A DNA stretch of 38,185 nucleotides from positions 1 to 38,185 of the forward strand of contig DFFV01000048.1 in the NCBI GenBank assembly GCA_002371625.1, written 5' to 3'. This DNA is from Ruminococcus sp. UBA3767. GTDB lineage: Bacteria; Bacillota; Clostridia; Oscillospirales; Ruminococcaceae. The translations under genes and the position numbers were made by a program. Below the pieces are notes generated by a model. It ran no database searches and was not told the DNA's origin. It saw nothing but the letters and a program-made list of their open reading frames with translations. This document shows positions 1-8,442 of the stretch, one piece after another (positions within the stretch are counted from its first letter, which is position 1; every line of letters starts with the position of its first letter).

Positions 1-15
1 TTTTTTGATGTGATC

Positions 16-2103
16 TTACTTTACATAAAACAGCAGTGCACCGTAGGTCGGGTAAGGCCAGTACTTTTCGCCTACCAGTGACTCTATCTCGTCGGCAGGT
101 GTACGAAGCTCCTGCATTGCGGGGATAACGATATCACGGTAGAAGTTTGCCTGCTCCTTTATATCGCTTACGCCCTTTGCGGCATAGTGTGCATTTTCAA
201 GCTCACCGAGGTTTTTATACATAACTGCGCTGAGATCGGAGAGCCTTTTGACCATATCGGTCTCAAAGGTGACATCTGCTCCGCAGGTCTTTGCAAGCTC
301 GGCTGTTGAGGCAAGGTCCTTTATATAGGATGCTACAGCCGGAAGGATATCCTTTTTAGCCATATCGATCATTGTTGATGCTTCGATAGAGAGCGTTTTG
401 CAATACTCATCGAGCAGTATCTCGACTCTTGAATGAAGCTCGGTCTCGGTATAGACACCGTACTTTTCAAACAGCTCGATATTCTCTTTGCTCTCAAAGC
501 AAGGCACTGCATCGGGAGTGGTTCTGAGGTTGAGAAGTCCTCTCTTTTCAGCCTCTGCGCACCACTCATCGGAATAGCCGTTGCCGTTGAAGATGATATT
601 TGCATTTTCCTTGATAGTCTTTTTGATAAGGTCATCAAGCGAATCCTGGAAGTTATCTGCTTTTTCAAGGATATCGGCAAACTCATCGAATGCCTCGGCA
701 ACTATGGTATTTATCACGGTGTTGGGTCCTGCAACGGAGAGCCTTGAACCCGGCATTCTGAACTCAAACTTATTACCTGTGAAAGCAAAAGGAGATGTTC
801 TGTTTCTGTCGGTGGTATCCTTAGTGAAGTGCGGCAGCACATCGACACCTATCTCCATTTCGACACGTTTGCCCTCATACTTTGTGCCCTCTACGATAGA
901 GGTGAGGATAGCGGTAAGCTCATCGCCCAGGAAGATAGAGATTATTGCCGGAGGTGCTTCATCTGCGCCAAGGCGGTGGTCGTTTCCTGCGGAAGCGACT
1001 GATGCACGCAGGATATCCTGATGCTTGTTGACCGCTTTGATTATCGCAGCGAGCACGAGCAGGAACTGTGCGTTCTCGGCAGGTGTTTTGCCGGGGTTGA
1101 GCAGGTTTACGCCTGTATTGGAAGACAGCGACCAGTTATTATGCTTGCCCGAGCCGTTGATGCCCTCAAACGGCTTTTCGTGAAGCAGGCACTTGAAATT
1201 ATGCTTTCTTGCGGTACGCTTCATTATCTCCATAGTGAGCTGGTTATGGTCGGTGGCGATATTTACGGTATTATATATAGGAGCAAGCTCATGCTGGGAA
1301 GGTGCAGCTTCGTTATGCTTGGTCTTGGCATAGATACCCAGCCGCCACAGCTGCTCGTCGATATCCTTCATATAAGCTGCGACTCTTGTTTTTATCGTTC
1401 CGAAATAGTGGTCGTCAAGCTCCTGTCCTTTGGGTGCAGGTGCGCCGTAGAGCGTTCTTCCTGCAAATATCAGGTCTTTTCTGTGGGAATACATTTCTCT
1501 GTCGATAAGGAAATACTCCTGCTCGGGACCTGCATTGGCGATAACTCTTGTAGCGTCCGAGCCGAACAGCTTCAATATACGCAGTGCGGCTTTATTGATA
1601 GCATCGCAGGAGCGCAGCAGCGGTGTTTTTTTATCCAGTGCCTCGCCGCCGTAGGAGCAGAATGCTGTTGGGATACAAAGTGTGCCTGCTTTGATGAACG
1701 CATAAGAGGTAGGGTCCCATGCGGTATAGCCTCTTGCTTCAAAGGTACATCTGAGCCCTCCCGATGGGAAGCTGGAAGCGTCAGGCTCGCCTTTGATAAG
1801 CTCCTTGCCCGAAAATTCCATTATGATATGTCCGTCATCTGTCGGGGAGATAAAGCTGTCGTGCTTTTCGGCAGTGATGCCTGTCATTGGCTGGAACCAA
1901 TGTGTGAAGTGGGTACAGCCCTTTTCGACTGCCCAGTCCTTCATTGCGTTTGCAACGACATTTGCAAGCTCAATATCAAGCGGCACGCCGTCCTCGATAG
2001 TTTTTTTCAGCTGCTTATAGGTGTTTTTGGGGAGCCTTTCCCTCATGACAGAGTCATTGAAAACATCCGAGCCGAAAATTGCGGACACATTTGTCATAAA
2101 CAT
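16..2103 (-). CDS. glnN: Glutamine synthetase, type III
   Basis: Makes glutamine from glutamate, ammonia and ATP; a cytoplasmic dodecameric enzyme and the main entry of ammonia into metabolism in many Bacteroidetes and Ruminococci. At 695 aa it has the length of the GSIII family, not the ~450 aa of type I. Visible signatures are [12 protein letters not shown] near residue 190, [16 protein letters not shown] near 263, [11 protein letters not shown] near 315 and [16 protein letters not shown] near 436, which together form the ammonia, glutamate and ATP sites. The gene is monocistronic with its own promoter. Two ATG codons two codons apart (2103 and 2097) both lie downstream of the GGGAAAGGA ribosome site; spacing is 4 or 10 nt, so the exact start is uncertain. 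The window ends 15 bases after the stop, so the terminator is not visible. Family assignment is very secure. Confidence 0.97.
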   Translation of the reverse strand: MFMTNVSAIFGSDVFNDSVMRERLPKNTYKQLKKTIEDGVPLDIELANVVANAMKDWAVEKGCTHFTHWFQPMTGITAEKHDSFISPTDDGHIIMEFSGKELIKGEPDASSFPSGGLRCTFEARGYTAWDPTSYAFIKAGTLCIPTAFCSYGGEALDKKTPLLRSCDAINKAALRILKLFGSDATRVIANAGPEQEYFLIDREMYSHRKDLIFAGRTLYGAPAPKGQELDDHYFGTIKTRVAAYMKDIDEQLWRLGIYAKTKHNEAAPSQHELAPIYNTVNIATDHNQLTMEIMKRTARKHNFKCLLHEKPFEGINGSGKHNNWSLSSNTGVNLLNPGKTPAENAQFLLVLAAIIKAVNKHQDILRASVASAGNDHRLGADEAPPAIISIFLGDELTAILTSIVEGTKYEGKRVEMEIGVDVLPHFTKDTTDRNRTSPFAFTGNKFEFRMPGSRLSVAGPNTVINTIVAEAFDEFADILEKADNFQDSLDDLIKKTIKENANIIFNGNGYSDEWCAEAEKRGLLNLRTTPDAVPCFESKENIELFEKYGVYTETELHSRVEILLDEYCKTLSIEASTMIDMAKKDILPAVASYIKDLASTAELAKTCGADVTFETDMVKRLSDLSAVMYKNLGELENAHYAAKGVSDIKEQANFYRDIVIPAMQELRTPADEIESLVGEKYWPYPTYGALLFYVK

Positions 2104-2142
2104 TCATTCCTTTCCCTAAATGACCATATCTTTACCTTTTAG

Positions 2143-2171
2143 AGTATACTTTATTACCCTTATGTTTGCAA
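2143..2171 (-). promoter_or_regulatory. Promoter of glnN
   Basis: On the minus strand TTGCAA (2166-2171) is separated by 17 bases from TATACT (2143-2148), about 40 bases before the glnN start. This is a good sigma-A type match. No nitrogen-regulator site was recognised. Confidence 0.7.
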
Positions 2172-2245
2172 GCATTTTTTGCATTTTCTTATTTTATCTC
2201 AAATAATAAGACATCAGCGCAAAACTTTTTAGGCATTTTTACAAC

Positions 2246-2863
2246 TCATATATCTATTATATCTGTGCTGTCACGGTCTTTATCCCTTATGGCAAGCTCG
2301 GTGGAATCGGACGAGCGGGCGATCTTTGAGAGCCTGTGGTTGATGACGGCGCAGTTGATGACATTGACAAGTCCCGAAACGAGCAGCGCTATGCCAAGGA
2401 CGGTCATTGCGATCTTTACGGGAGTCATCGGGTTGAGCACGAGCACGATGCCCACGCCAAGGGTTATGAGTGCTGGCACGCCTGTGGTCTTCCAGTCGGG
2501 GTAGCCTGCTTTGCGCATTTTAAGTGTTCCCTGAAGATTGACGATGCCGTTGATGAGCATATACATTCCGCACACTATGGCAACGACCTTTGCGATGATA
2601 TCGGGCTGAATGAACACGAACACGCCTGCGGCGCACAAAAGCAGTCCGCCGACCAGCTTTGCGCCGTTATCCATCATGCTGCCGGAGGAATGTGTGAAAT
2701 AGATTATCAGCATTACAGCGCCGTAGCACACGAGCAGGCCTGCGATAACATAGCCGATGGTATCGGTGAAAAAGTCGGGATCTGCGATGAGGGCAATGCC
2801 CAGCACTATACACAGCACCGAGAGTATCCAGAAGTTCTTGAAAATATTCTTTACTGTTTGCAT
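2246..2863 (-). CDS. DUF308 (HdeD-like) membrane protein
   Basis: A 205-aa integral membrane protein with about six hydrophobic helices, for example around residues 11-28, 34-55 and 70-86, with short loops and a charged C-terminal tail of about 40 residues. The pattern of paired helices and the phrase VLGIALIADPDFFTDTIGYV fit the DUF308/HdeD family, whose biochemical role in Firmicutes is not established. It starts 18 bases after the stop of the ATPase D subunit and has a GGGGGAAAAG ribosome site, so it is probably the last gene of the ATP synthase operon. No link with ATPase function can be read from the sequence; it may simply be co-transcribed. Family call fairly sure, function unknown. 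Confidence 0.75.
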   Translation of the reverse strand: MQTVKNIFKNFWILSVLCIVLGIALIADPDFFTDTIGYVIAGLLVCYGAVMLIIYFTHSSGSMMDNGAKLVGGLLLCAAGVFVFIQPDIIAKVVAIVCGMYMLINGIVNLQGTLKMRKAGYPDWKTTGVPALITLGVGIVLVLNPMTPVKIAMTVLGIALLVSGLVNVINCAVINHRLSKIARSSDSTELAIRDKDRDSTDIIDI

Positions 2864-2881
2864 GATGCTTTTCCCCCTTGC

Positions 2882-3511
2882 TTAACTATTCCCGTCATTC
2901 TGCCTGAGCCTTGTGGCTTTTATGACTTTCAGGCGTGAAAATTCTTCACGGTCTTTTTCTTCGAGCGAATCGGTGATATATTTTACGATATCCTTATTGC
3001 GTGGGATAATTATATTCTGCAGCGCATTGGCACGGCGCTGGGTCTTTCTTATCGCAACGGAAAGGCGGTAGATGCCGTTTTCGACTTCAGCGAGCACGGC
3101 GGTCATTTCCTTTACCTTTTCAAAGGCGATATATGCTCTGTCAAGCGTGGAATTGGTCCTTGCAAAGCCGTAGTATATTTTTGGCGGTTTTTTTTCAAGC
3201 TCCACCGCAGGAAGCTCGACACCCATAACGCTTTGCGAGCTTACGGTGATGCCGTTTTCTATCGGAACGCAGCGTGCGAACGTTGAAACGACGCCAAGTG
3301 ACATATTTGCTTCCTGGAGTGCCTTGTACGCTTCGCTGTAAGTGCTCTCAATAGAGCTGCGCAGCATCTGCGCTTTATCCACGAGCTTCATCAGCTCACG
3401 GATAAGGATATTTCTTTTTCTGTCAAGCAGGTCATAGCCCAGCGTTGCGAGCTGGAGAGCCTTTTTTGACAGCATAAGATTTCCCTTGGTAGGGAACACC
3501 TGCTGCTCCAT
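2882..3511 (-). CDS. ntpD: V-type ATP synthase subunit D
   Basis: Central-stalk subunit of the V1/A1 sector, which rotates inside the A3B3 head and transmits torque to the membrane ring. The N-terminus (EQQVFPTKGNLMLSKKALQLA, then GYDLLDRKRNILIRELM) is the conserved first helix of the family, and the C-terminal part (residues about 145-185, with RKTQRRANALQNIIIPR) forms the other half of the coiled coil. I prefer the ATG at 3511 (209 aa), matching the family N-terminus, with AAAGGA 11 bases upstream; a longer frame reaching 3550 adds 13 non-conserved residues. Unlike its neighbours it is separated from the preceding gene (subunit B) by about 270 bases filled with hairpins, so its expression relative to A and B may be set differently. 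Confidence 0.95.
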   Translation of the reverse strand: MEQQVFPTKGNLMLSKKALQLATLGYDLLDRKRNILIRELMKLVDKAQMLRSSIESTYSEAYKALQEANMSLGVVSTFARCVPIENGITVSSQSVMGVELPAVELEKKPPKIYYGFARTNSTLDRAYIAFEKVKEMTAVLAEVENGIYRLSVAIRKTQRRANALQNIIIPRNKDIVKYITDSLEEKDREEFSRLKVIKATRLRQNDGNS

Positions 3512-3547
3512 TGATAACACCGTCCTTTTGTCTATGAAATTGTTTGT

Positions 3548-3758
3548 CAAGCCCTAAGGGCTTGAGGGAAAAACATCGGGTCTTTCCATAAGGGCAGCCC
3601 TCTCTTGCAGGGCATGCCCTCTTTTAAAACAGTCCACCGGACTGTTTTAAAATTCACCTATGCGGAGCGCCTGATGGCACGGGAGAATTTCGCTGACTGC
3701 GGTCAGCGACAAGGGCTCTGCCCTTGACCCGCCACCTTTTTTTACGAGAAAAAGGTGG
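3548..3758. repeat. Cluster of hairpin-forming palindromes between ntpB and ntpD
   Basis: Several perfect or near-perfect inverted repeats follow one another: TCAAGCCC/GGGCTTGA (3548-3566); GGGC/GCCC stems (about 3591-3619); a 14-bp perfect stem with a 3-base loop (3622-3635 with 3639-3652); TCGCTGAC/GTCAGCGA (3690-3709); CAAGGGC/GCCCTTG (3710-3726); and CCACCTTTTT/AAAAAGGTGG (3732-3758). No credible protein is encoded here; short frames across it look spurious. The style is that of dispersed palindromic (REP/MITE-like) elements. A weaker copy of the 3' part lies at 30020-30066. No terminal repeats or target duplication were recognised. Confidence 0.75.
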
Positions 3759-3781
3759 ACGAAAAAACCTGTTGTTATTAG

Positions 3782-5179
3782 TTATTGAAACATTGCTTTT
3801 GCTTTTTCGGGATCGTAGAATTTATCGAGATGCTCGTCATCGACTCTGTCAAGTTCGGCACGGGGCAGTGTGGAGAGCAGCGCCCAGCCCAGATCAAGCG
3901 TTTCCTCGATAGTTCTGTTTACATCAAAGCCCTGATTTATAAAATGCGCTTCAAACAGTTTGCCGAAATTCATATACGCTTTATCGCCCTCGGAAAGCTC
4001 CTCCTCGCCTATTACCGATGCAAGCGCTCTTGCGTCCTGCACCTTGGAATATGCGGCAAAGAGCTGGTTTGCGCACATTGAATGGTCTTCACGGGTGAAG
4101 CCTTCGCCGATGCCGTCTTTCATAAGTCTTGAAAGGCTTGGCAGCACCGATACGGCAGGATAGGTACCTGTTTGTTCAAGGTGCCTGTCCATAACTATCT
4201 GTCCCTCGGTGATATAGCCCGTAAGGTCGGGGACAGGGTGTGTGATATCGTCATTAGGCATAGTAAGTATAGGTATCTGCGTAACAGAGCCGTTTGAGCC
4301 TTTTACGATGCCCGCTCTTTCATAAATCGACGCAAGGTCGGAATAGAGGTAGCCGGGGTAGCCTTTTCTTCCCGGTATCTCGCCCTTTGAGGATGAGAAC
4401 TCTCTGCACGCTTCGGCATAAGAGGTCATATCGGTAAGGATAACGAGGATATGCATATCATGCTCAAATGCAAGGTACTCGGCACAGGTGAGGGCACATC
4501 TGGGGGTAAGTATCCTTTCGATGATAGGGTCGTTTGAGAGGTTGATGAACATGGCAACTCTTTCAAGTGCGCCTGTTTCCTCAAAGCTGCGCTTGAAGTA
4601 ATCGGCAACGTCGTTTTTAACGCCCATTGCGCCGAAAACTATTCCAAAGCCCTGACCGTTCTCATCGGCTATCTTTGCCTGCTTGGCTATCTGCACGGCG
4701 AGCTTGTTGTGGGAAAGTCCCGAGCCTGAGAAGATAGGCAGCTTTTGACCTCGGATAAGCGTCATTAGCGCATCTATCGATGAGATGCCGGTATTGATAT
4801 AGTTCCTTGGATATGTTCTTGAAACGGGGTTGAGCGGACTGCCGTTGATATCCTTGAACTTATCGGGTATGACCTCGCCGAGTCCGTCGATAGGTCTGCC
4901 CGAGCCGCTGAATATCCTGCCCAGCATTTCCTTTGAAAGCCCCAGCTCCATTGGTTTTCCGCTGAATTGTGTGGTCGTATTGGTGAGTGACAGCCCTTTT
5001 GTGCCTTCAAACACCTGAAGGACGGCTTTATCTTCCTCGACCTCAACGACTCTTGCAAGGCGGCGTGTGCCGTCATCAAGACGGAGCTGAGCTATCTCAT
5101 CAAATGCGATGCCGCTGACTTTATCCAGCACGACGAGAGGACCGTTTATTTCGGAAAGTCCAACATATTTCAGTTCCAA
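3782..5179 (-). CDS. ntpB: V-type ATP synthase subunit B
   Basis: Non-catalytic nucleotide-binding-fold subunit that alternates with A in the hexameric head. Its 465 aa match the family length. Visible are the beta-barrel N-terminus ([16 protein letters not shown]), the degenerate P-loop region [20 protein letters not shown] near residue 150, and [20 protein letters not shown] near 280; the classical Walker A lysine motif of subunit A is absent, as expected for B. The start is a TTG at 5179: the stop codon of subunit A ends directly before it, and GGAGG lies 8 bases upstream inside the end of the A gene. The adjacent stop and start suggest translational coupling, which would help 1:1 stoichiometry with A. 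Confidence 0.96.
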   Translation of the reverse strand: MELKYVGLSEINGPLVVLDKVSGIAFDEIAQLRLDDGTRRLARVVEVEEDKAVLQVFEGTKGLSLTNTTTQFSGKPMELGLSKEMLGRIFSGSGRPIDGLGEVIPDKFKDINGSPLNPVSRTYPRNYINTGISSIDALMTLIRGQKLPIFSGSGLSHNKLAVQIAKQAKIADENGQGFGIVFGAMGVKNDVADYFKRSFEETGALERVAMFINLSNDPIIERILTPRCALTCAEYLAFEHDMHILVILTDMTSYAEACREFSSSKGEIPGRKGYPGYLYSDLASIYERAGIVKGSNGSVTQIPILTMPNDDITHPVPDLTGYITEGQIVMDRHLEQTGTYPAVSVLPSLSRLMKDGIGEGFTREDHSMCANQLFAAYSKVQDARALASVIGEEELSEGDKAYMNFGKLFEAHFINQGFDVNRTIEETLDLGWALLSTLPRAELDRVDDEHLDKFYDPEKAKAMFQ

Positions 5180-6934
5180 CTATGCCACCTCCGTCAGCCC
5201 TTTAAAGTCGGCTGTCATTTGTTTTTCGTACTCCCCGAACATTTCGGGCTTATCGTTTGGTATATCGTATTTTATCTTTATCAGCTTATCCGACCAGCCA
5301 AGATCGAGAATGCTCTGATAAGCTGCGCCGCCTGCGAGTGCGCTTTGTGCAAGGCTGTAAAAATCGCAGATAGCTTTCATCATAAGGTACTGCTTTTCAA
5401 GCGGCACGTATGTATCGTCCTTGTGGTAGGCGTTTTGCTGCAAAAATCCTACACGGACTATCCTTGCGGTCTCTATGAGCAGCTTCTGGTCATCGGGCAG
5501 GACATCGGTGCCCATGAGCTTTACTATTTCCATAAGGGTATTTTCCTCGACGAGAATGCTGGATATCTGCTGGCGCACCTGCATAAAATCCGCATTAACG
5601 TTTTTGGTATAGAACGCCTCAAGGTCGCCGACATACTCGGAATAGCTGGAGTTCCAGTTGATAGCGGGGTAATGTCTTGCATAGGCAAGCGATTTATCAA
5701 GCGCCCAGAAGCAGCGCACGAAACGCTTGGTATTCTGGGTAACAGGCTCGGAAAAGTCCGAACCCTGCGGTGAAACTGCGCCGATGATAGTTACCGAGCC
5801 TTCGCTTCCGCCGAGAGTTTTAACATAGCCTGCACGCTCGTAAAACTCGGATATTCTTGAAGGCAGGTATGCAGGGAAGCCCTCCTCGGCAGGCATTTCT
5901 TCAAGTCTGCCCGATATTTCACGCAGAGCCTCCGCCCAGCGAGATGTTGAATCCGCCATTATTGCGATATGATAGCCCATATCCCTGTAATACTCTGCAA
6001 GGGTTATGCCCGTGTAGATAGAGGCTTCTCTTGCGGCAACGGGCATATTGGAGGTGTTTGCGATGAGCACTGTTCTGTCGGTGAGAGGTCTTTGGGTATG
6101 CGGGTCGATAAGCTCGGAAAATTCCTCAAGCACCTGAGTCATCTCGTTGCCACGCTCGCCGCAGCCGATATACACGATTATGTCGGCATCGCACCATTTA
6201 GCGAGCTGGTGCTGGGTCATAGTCTTGCCTGTACCGAATCCGCCCGGGATAGCTGCTGTGCCGCCCTTTGCGATAGGCAGGACGGTATCTATTATCCTCT
6301 GTCCTGTGATGAGAGGTCTTGTACCGGGAAGTCTTTCTTTGCAGGGGCGTGGCGTTCTGATAGGCCATTTCTGGCACAGAGTCAGCTCCTGCTCGCCCAA
6401 AGGTGTTTTTATTTTAACGACTGTATCATTTACGGTATACTCGCCGTCGGGGGCGCACCAGACCACCTCGCCGCCCTGTGAGAGCGGTGAGAGCATACAC
6501 CTGTGGGTGATAAGCTCGGTCTCGGGGCAGGTGCAGTAGATATCGCCTGCGCTGAGCTTATCTCCTACGCTGACGGTGATGGTGCAGTTATATTTTTTCT
6601 GAGTATCTATGCTGGTAACGTTTGCGCCGTCGGCAATGAATGCGCCCGAAAGCTCCTCGAGCTTTTTAAGAGGCCTTTCTATGCCGTCAAAGATATTATC
6701 AAGTATGCCCGGTCCGAGCGTTGCGCTCATGGGAGCACCTGTGCCCTCAACGGGTTCGCCCGGTTTAAGCCCTGTTGTGCCCTCGTACACCTGAATGGTA
6801 GTGAACTCGCCGGTAACTCTGATGACCTCACCGATGAGGCGCTTTTCGCCCACATAGACCATTTCCTGCATAGAAAAGCTCTTTGACGCTTTTACCTTTA
6901 CGACAGGACCGTTTATTGAAAAGATATTATCCAT
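5180..6934 (-). CDS. ntpA: V-type ATP synthase subunit A (catalytic)
   Basis: Catalytic subunit of the V1/A1 head, which hydrolyses or makes ATP coupled to H+ or Na+ movement. The Walker A motif GGFGTGKT is at about residues 231-238. The region between residues about 115 and 190 (DGEYTVNDTVV and flanks) is the non-homologous insert that distinguishes V/A-type A subunits from F-type beta. SRWAEALREISGRLEEMPAE near 330 is the conserved catalytic segment. Length 584 aa is typical. The ribosome site AAAGGCGAAAG precedes the ATG. The gene lies 36 bases downstream of E and abuts B. Nothing looks broken; all expected motifs are present. Confidence 0.97.
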   Translation of the reverse strand: MDNIFSINGPVVKVKASKSFSMQEMVYVGEKRLIGEVIRVTGEFTTIQVYEGTTGLKPGEPVEGTGAPMSATLGPGILDNIFDGIERPLKKLEELSGAFIADGANVTSIDTQKKYNCTITVSVGDKLSAGDIYCTCPETELITHRCMLSPLSQGGEVVWCAPDGEYTVNDTVVKIKTPLGEQELTLCQKWPIRTPRPCKERLPGTRPLITGQRIIDTVLPIAKGGTAAIPGGFGTGKTMTQHQLAKWCDADIIVYIGCGERGNEMTQVLEEFSELIDPHTQRPLTDRTVLIANTSNMPVAAREASIYTGITLAEYYRDMGYHIAIMADSTSRWAEALREISGRLEEMPAEEGFPAYLPSRISEFYERAGYVKTLGGSEGSVTIIGAVSPQGSDFSEPVTQNTKRFVRCFWALDKSLAYARHYPAINWNSSYSEYVGDLEAFYTKNVNADFMQVRQQISSILVEENTLMEIVKLMGTDVLPDDQKLLIETARIVRVGFLQQNAYHKDDTYVPLEKQYLMMKAICDFYSLAQSALAGGAAYQSILDLGWSDKLIKIKYDIPNDKPEMFGEYEKQMTADFKGLTEVA

Positions 6935-6970
6935 AATACTTTCGCCTTTCAGAAATTAGCTTTTATATCA

Positions 6971-7561
6971 TCAGATATCGGCAAGTCCCGCTTTTGCGGA
7001 GAAGCCCTGCCTTTCACGCTCAAAGGCTGCATCGTAGGTGCAGTCGTAAGCCACGCCTGTTTCATCAAAAACTACCATGACTCCTCCGAGAGTGAATGCT
7101 GTGCTTTCTTTCGCAGTCAGCTTAGTGCCCTTGCACAGCTCCTTTCCCAGCTCGATATCACGGGGAGTGAAAAAGGCTGTTCCCTTTTTATCGGGGCAGG
7201 CACTGATACATTTTTCAAGTCTTGCTTTCAGCTCGGCGGGGTACTCCTCGCCTTTGCAATGCTCCAGCAGAGATGACCTGATGTTTTCAAAAACCCGTTC
7301 GATCATTTTGCTGCGGTGGCTCAGGACATTTCTCTGAGCGGTGAGCTTGCTTGATGAGATGCTGCGCAGAGTTTGCGCTTCAAAATCCTTTTTGATTTTA
7401 TCAAGCTCTGTTTTAAGCTCTGACTGCGTTTGTCTTTTGGCATCTCTCAGGCGCTGCTTTTGCTGCGAGGATGTTCCGCCGGTGATAGACTGTGCCTGAC
7501 GCTGCGCTTGGGAAAACACGGCGAGCTTGAACTTATTCAGCTTTTCGGTCTCGTTCTTCAT
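6971..7561 (-). CDS. ntpE: V-type ATP synthase subunit E
   Basis: Peripheral-stalk (stator) subunit of 196 aa. The first ~100 residues are a charged helix rich in Gln, Lys and Arg (for example RQAQSITGGTSSQQKQRLRD) followed by a short globular C-terminal domain ending GVAYDCTYDAAFERERQG, which is the E-subunit architecture (paired with the G/H helix). It lies between F and A, with about 80 bases to F. The start is odd: the only strong Shine-Dalgarno, AAGGAGG, is 29 bases upstream of the ATG, but a 6-bp hairpin fills the gap (see the separate entry). No earlier in-frame start exists. Identification rests on operon position and the helix-plus-domain pattern. Confidence 0.9.
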   Translation of the reverse strand: MKNETEKLNKFKLAVFSQAQRQAQSITGGTSSQQKQRLRDAKRQTQSELKTELDKIKKDFEAQTLRSISSSKLTAQRNVLSHRSKMIERVFENIRSSLLEHCKGEEYPAELKARLEKCISACPDKKGTAFFTPRDIELGKELCKGTKLTAKESTAFTLGGVMVVFDETGVAYDCTYDAAFERERQGFSAKAGLADI

Positions 7562-7570
7562 ACTTTTACC

Positions 7571-7597
7571 GCTGCGAAAAAACGCAGCTCCCTCCTT
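7571..7597 (-). promoter_or_regulatory. Hairpin between Shine-Dalgarno and start of ntpE
   Basis: Read on the minus strand: AAGGAGG (7597-7591), then GCTGCG-TTTTTT-CGCAGC (7588-7571), then nine bases and the ATG at 7561. If the stem folds, the effective Shine-Dalgarno to start distance drops from 29 to about 11 bases. That this sets the translation level of E is inference. Confidence 0.55.
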
Positions 7598-7640
7598 GGA
7601 ACGTGTTTAAGATCGGTTTTATCTTTTGATTTTACACCGC

Positions 7641-7949
7641 TTACAGCTTGATACCCACCGCTTCGGAGAGGTATCGTGAAATGGTGTCTGATATTTTCGA
7701 GGTAGCGTGTCTGTCGGGTATCTCGACGATAAGGGGCTGCTTGCAGGTGAGCTTATAGTCATACACCGTCTGTCGTATCTGTTTTACGGCAAGCTCGGTC
7801 ATAAGGACTATGCCCACGTCCTCCATTTTCATTGCCTTATCCAGCGCAGAGCGTGTTTCCTCGGCGGTATGTGTAACGATGCCATCGATGCCTGCAAGAC
7901 GCATTCCCATCTGGGTATCGATATTATCGCTGATCAGATAGAATTTCAT
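7641..7949 (-). CDS. ntpF: V-type ATP synthase subunit F
   Basis: Small central-stalk subunit that binds D in the rotor. The 102-aa chain begins MKFYLISDNIDTQMGMRLAG and contains VGIVLMTELAVKQIRQTV near residue 45 and PLIVEIPDR near 75, the Rossmann-like core typical of subunit F. It sits 18 bases downstream of K with an AAAGGA ribosome site and 80 bases upstream of E. Length and position both fit; no anomalies seen. Confidence 0.93.
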   Translation of the reverse strand: MKFYLISDNIDTQMGMRLAGIDGIVTHTAEETRSALDKAMKMEDVGIVLMTELAVKQIRQTVYDYKLTCKQPLIVEIPDRHATSKISDTISRYLSEAVGIKL

Positions 7950-7967
7950 TGTGGTTTTCCTTTTTCA

Positions 7968-8402
7968 CTACTTGGTGATGTTGGATATGATAAGGATAGC
8001 TATGAGCAGACCGTAAAGTGCGATACCTTCACCCAGAACGACGAAGATAAGGGCTTTAACGAATGCCTTAGGATCCTCGGAAACTGCGCCGATAGCTGCC
8101 GGTGCACCTGCGGCAACGGCGATACCCGAGCCTATGCAGGCAAGACCTACGGCAAGGGCTGCTGCGAGGTAGCCAAGACCTGCGCCTGTTGTGATGACTG
8201 CTGCTGCGCCCTCTTCACTTGCGGCACTTACGAAGTTGCCGATAGGAAGGATAAGGGCGATGAGCATTACGCCGAAGAACGAGCAGAGGTTGCCGATAAA
8301 GGCTTTTTTGCACGACTTTCCTGTTTTGATCTTTTTAGCCATAAAGAGAAACGGTACGCACAGAAGTGCAACTGCTACAAGTGGTAAGAAATAGATTATC
8401 AT
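7968..8402 (-). CDS. ntpK: V-type ATP synthase subunit K (proteolipid c-ring)
   Basis: Membrane rotor subunit carrying the coupling ion. The 144-aa protein has four hydrophobic helices, about residues 2-23, 34-59, 72-104 and 111-139. Helix 3 has the small-residue packing pattern (GLACIGSGIAVAAGAPAAIG), and helix 4 holds the likely ion-binding carboxylate in LGEGIALYGLLIAIL. The first hairpin lacks both the GxGxG pattern and a carboxylate, so this two-hairpin protein appears to carry one site. Whether the ion is H+ or Na+ cannot be settled by eye. A clear GGAGG precedes the ATG at 8402. It lies between I and F in the operon. Confidence 0.94.
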   Translation of the reverse strand: MIIYFLPLVAVALLCVPFLFMAKKIKTGKSCKKAFIGNLCSFFGVMLIALILPIGNFVSAASEEGAAAVITTGAGLGYLAAALAVGLACIGSGIAVAAGAPAAIGAVSEDPKAFVKALIFVVLGEGIALYGLLIAILIISNITK

Positions 8403-8442
8403 GATTATATCCTCCAGAAATATTTTATATTATTGTTGTTTA

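Noticed and set aside
1021..2142. 373-codon plus-strand frame antisense to glnN
   Set aside because: It mirrors a strongly conserved enzyme gene and has Cys-rich, shadow-like composition without start signals.
3724..3912. 62-codon frame within the hairpin cluster
   Set aside because: It overlaps palindromes and the end of ntpB antisense and has no ribosome site.
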